In this document: positions 62,993 through 64,000 of the stretch, in pieces | Numbering within the stretch: the stretch's first letter is position 1 | Layout: every line of letters starts with the position of its first letter | NCBI RefSeq assembly: GCF_000384315.1 | Contig: NZ_ARVW01000001.1 | Span: 4,402,157-4,466,156 of the forward strand | DNA: 64,000 nt | Source of the DNA: Amycolatopsis nigrescens CSC17Ta-90 | GTDB taxonomy: Bacteria > Actinomycetota > Actinomycetes > Mycobacteriales > Pseudonocardiaceae | Reading direction: 5' to 3' | Made by a program: the position numbers and the translations under genes | Notes under the pieces: model-generated | Databases searched by the model: none | What the model was told of the DNA's origin: nothing | What the model saw: only the letters and a program-made list of their open reading frames with translations

Positions 62993-64000
62993 CGCCCTCC
63001 AGCGCGCGGGTGACGAGGTCGTGCACCCGGGGTTCGGCGGCGGCCGCGTCCGCGGGCACCAGGCCGAGCCTGGTGCGGCGGTGCAGCACGTCCTCGACGT
63101 CGAGCGCGCCCTCGTGTCGGACCGCCCAGACCACCTCGGCGGCGGTGATCGGGCTGCCGGGGAACAGCGGCTCGGCCAGCGCCGGGTCGAGCTCCCCGAT
63201 GGCCGCGACCCTGGGGGCCTCGGTGCCGTACTTGGCGACCAGCCTTGCCGGTGCCTCCACGGTCGCGAGCCGGCGGCGGCCGGTCGCGCCGAGCAGCGGC
63301 AGAGCGGCGGTACCGGACGGCCCGGCCCGCAGCCCGGCGGCGGACACCGCGGCGTCCACCGCGTCCGCGGCCATCCTCCGGTAGGTGGTGAGCTTGCCGC
63401 CGACCACGGTGATCACCCCGTTGCCCGCGGTCAGCACCGCGTGCTTGCGGGAGAGGTCCGCACTGCGCGCGTTGCCGGGTACCTCGATCAGCGGGCGCAG
63501 CCCGGCGAAGGTGCCCAGCACGTCGGCTTCGGTCAGCGGACGGCGCAGCACCGTGGAAGTGACCTCGAGCAGGAAGTCCACATCGGACTTCGGCGCCGCC
63601 GGCACGTCCGGGATGCCGCCCTCGGTGGGCTCGTCGGTAAGCCCGGCGTAGACCCGGCCGTCCGCCTGCGGCAGCAGGAAGACGAACCGGTTCCGCTCAC
63701 CGGGGACCGGCACCAGCACCGAGGACTCGCCGAGCCCGGTGCTCTCCGCGGAAAGCACCAGATGCGAGCCGCGGGACGGGCGCAGCCGGACCGACGGCAC
63801 CAGCTCCCCGGCCCACACCCCGGTCGCGTTGATCACCTGGCCGGCGGCGATCTCCAGCCGCTGCCCGGTCAGCTCGTCGGTGACCTCGACCCGGTCCGCG
63901 TGCACGGCCGTCGCGGCCAGCCTGGTCAGGATCCTGGCGCCGAACGAAGCCGCGGTCCTGGCCAGCGTCACCACCAGCCTGGCGTCGTCGATCAGCGTGC
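62982..64000 (-). CDS. glpD: Glycerol-3-phosphate dehydrogenase, N-terminus beyond window edge
   Basis: FAD-dependent membrane-associated dehydrogenase oxidising glycerol 3-phosphate to dihydroxyacetone phosphate and passing electrons to quinone. The frame stays open to the right edge, so the FAD-binding N-terminus is outside. Visible blocks: INATGVWAGEL, LRPSRGSHLVLS, FLLPQADGRVYAGLTDEPTEGG, VLGTFAGLRPLI and VVGGKLTTYRRMAADAVD, followed by the C-terminal cap domain with EVVWAVRHEGALDVEDVLHRRTRLGLV. The family assignment is firm; whether it is the main GlpD copy cannot be judged. Confidence 0.92.
   Translation of the reverse strand, partial: TLIDDARLVVTLARTAASFGARILTRLAATAVHADRVEVTDELTGQRLEIAAGQVINATGVWAGELVPSVRLRPSRGSHLVLSAESTGLGESSVLVPVPGERNRFVFLLPQADGRVYAGLTDEPTEGGIPDVPAAPKSDVDFLLEVTSTVLRRPLTEADVLGTFAGLRPLIEVPGNARSADLSRKHAVLTAGNGVITVVGGKLTTYRRMAADAVDAAVSAAGLRAGPSGTAALPLLGATGRRRLATVEAPARLVAKYGTEAPRVAAIGELDPALAEPLFPGSPITAAEVVWAVRHEGALDVEDVLHRRTRLGLVPADAAAAEPRVHDLVTRALEGVTL

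Overview
The window is high-GC actinobacterial DNA with dense, often 4-nt-overlapping (ATGA/GTGA) operons. It is most likely from a member of the Pseudonocardiales, plausibly Amycolatopsis or a relative (inference). The backbone supports this: SpoU-type RNA methyltransferase, DUF2537 protein, sepH, serC, citA and gltA appear in the same relative order and orientation as Mycobacterium tuberculosis Rv0881, Rv0882, Rv0883c, Rv0884c, Rv0889c and Rv0896. Accessory blocks sit between these landmarks. No tRNA, rRNA, CRISPR array, insertion sequence or prophage was recognised. Both ends cut a gene: a heme permease on the left and glycerol-3-phosphate dehydrogenase on the right. Layout, 1-12.8 kb: a heme-iron locus (permease, ATPase, two secreted surface proteins including a double-HtaA protein with a LAATG sortase-like tail, and a divergently read heme oxygenase with an iron box). 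Two N-terminally truncated gene remnants lie inside it. Then come a TetR gene, a GCS2-family ligase, the RNA methyltransferase and DUF2537 pair, an imine-reductase-like gene with a repeat-derived tail and its TetR gene, a YjbR protein and sepH. 12.9-18.7 kb: an OmpR-type two-component system divergent from a lipoprotein/MacA/MacB-like efflux operon. 19-23 kb: a tiny secreted protein, a flavoprotein/XRE pair, two small unknown proteins and a GT87 glycosyltransferase. 23-30 kb: serC, a serine hydrolase, an unknown gene, and an ABC-2 transporter cotranscribed with a NarL-type two-component system. 30-41.5 kb: an EphD-like hydrolase-SDR fusion with its TetR gene, citA, a complete ureABCFGD urease operon without ureE, another TetR gene, pdxH and an MFS exporter. 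41.5-49.4 kb: a large XRE/SARP/NB-ARC/TPR regulator divergent from a methyltransferase, EamA transporter and amino-acid permease set, then a metallo-beta-lactamase-fold hydrolase. 49.5-64 kb: aldose epimerase, GNAT, amidohydrolase, acyl-CoA dehydrogenase with divergent TetR and PfkB kinase, gltA, photolyase, a lipoprotein, a NatAB-like ABC exporter, an NmrA-like reductase with divergent TetR, and glpD. The most unusual signals are not single genes. (1) The 13-bp palindrome GTCCA-N3-TGGAC occurs six times exactly, mostly inside genes, with many one-mismatch copies. (2) Families of dispersed hairpins sit at gene ends, some containing the stop codon of the upstream gene. (3) A repeat has been translated into the imine-reductase tail. 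(4) A fused pair of gene remnants looks like one deletion across a divergent promoter. (5) An 85-residue secreted protein has two copies of a GTYGD[FY]S motif and lies beside a flavoprotein/XRE locus. None of these was tested by database search.
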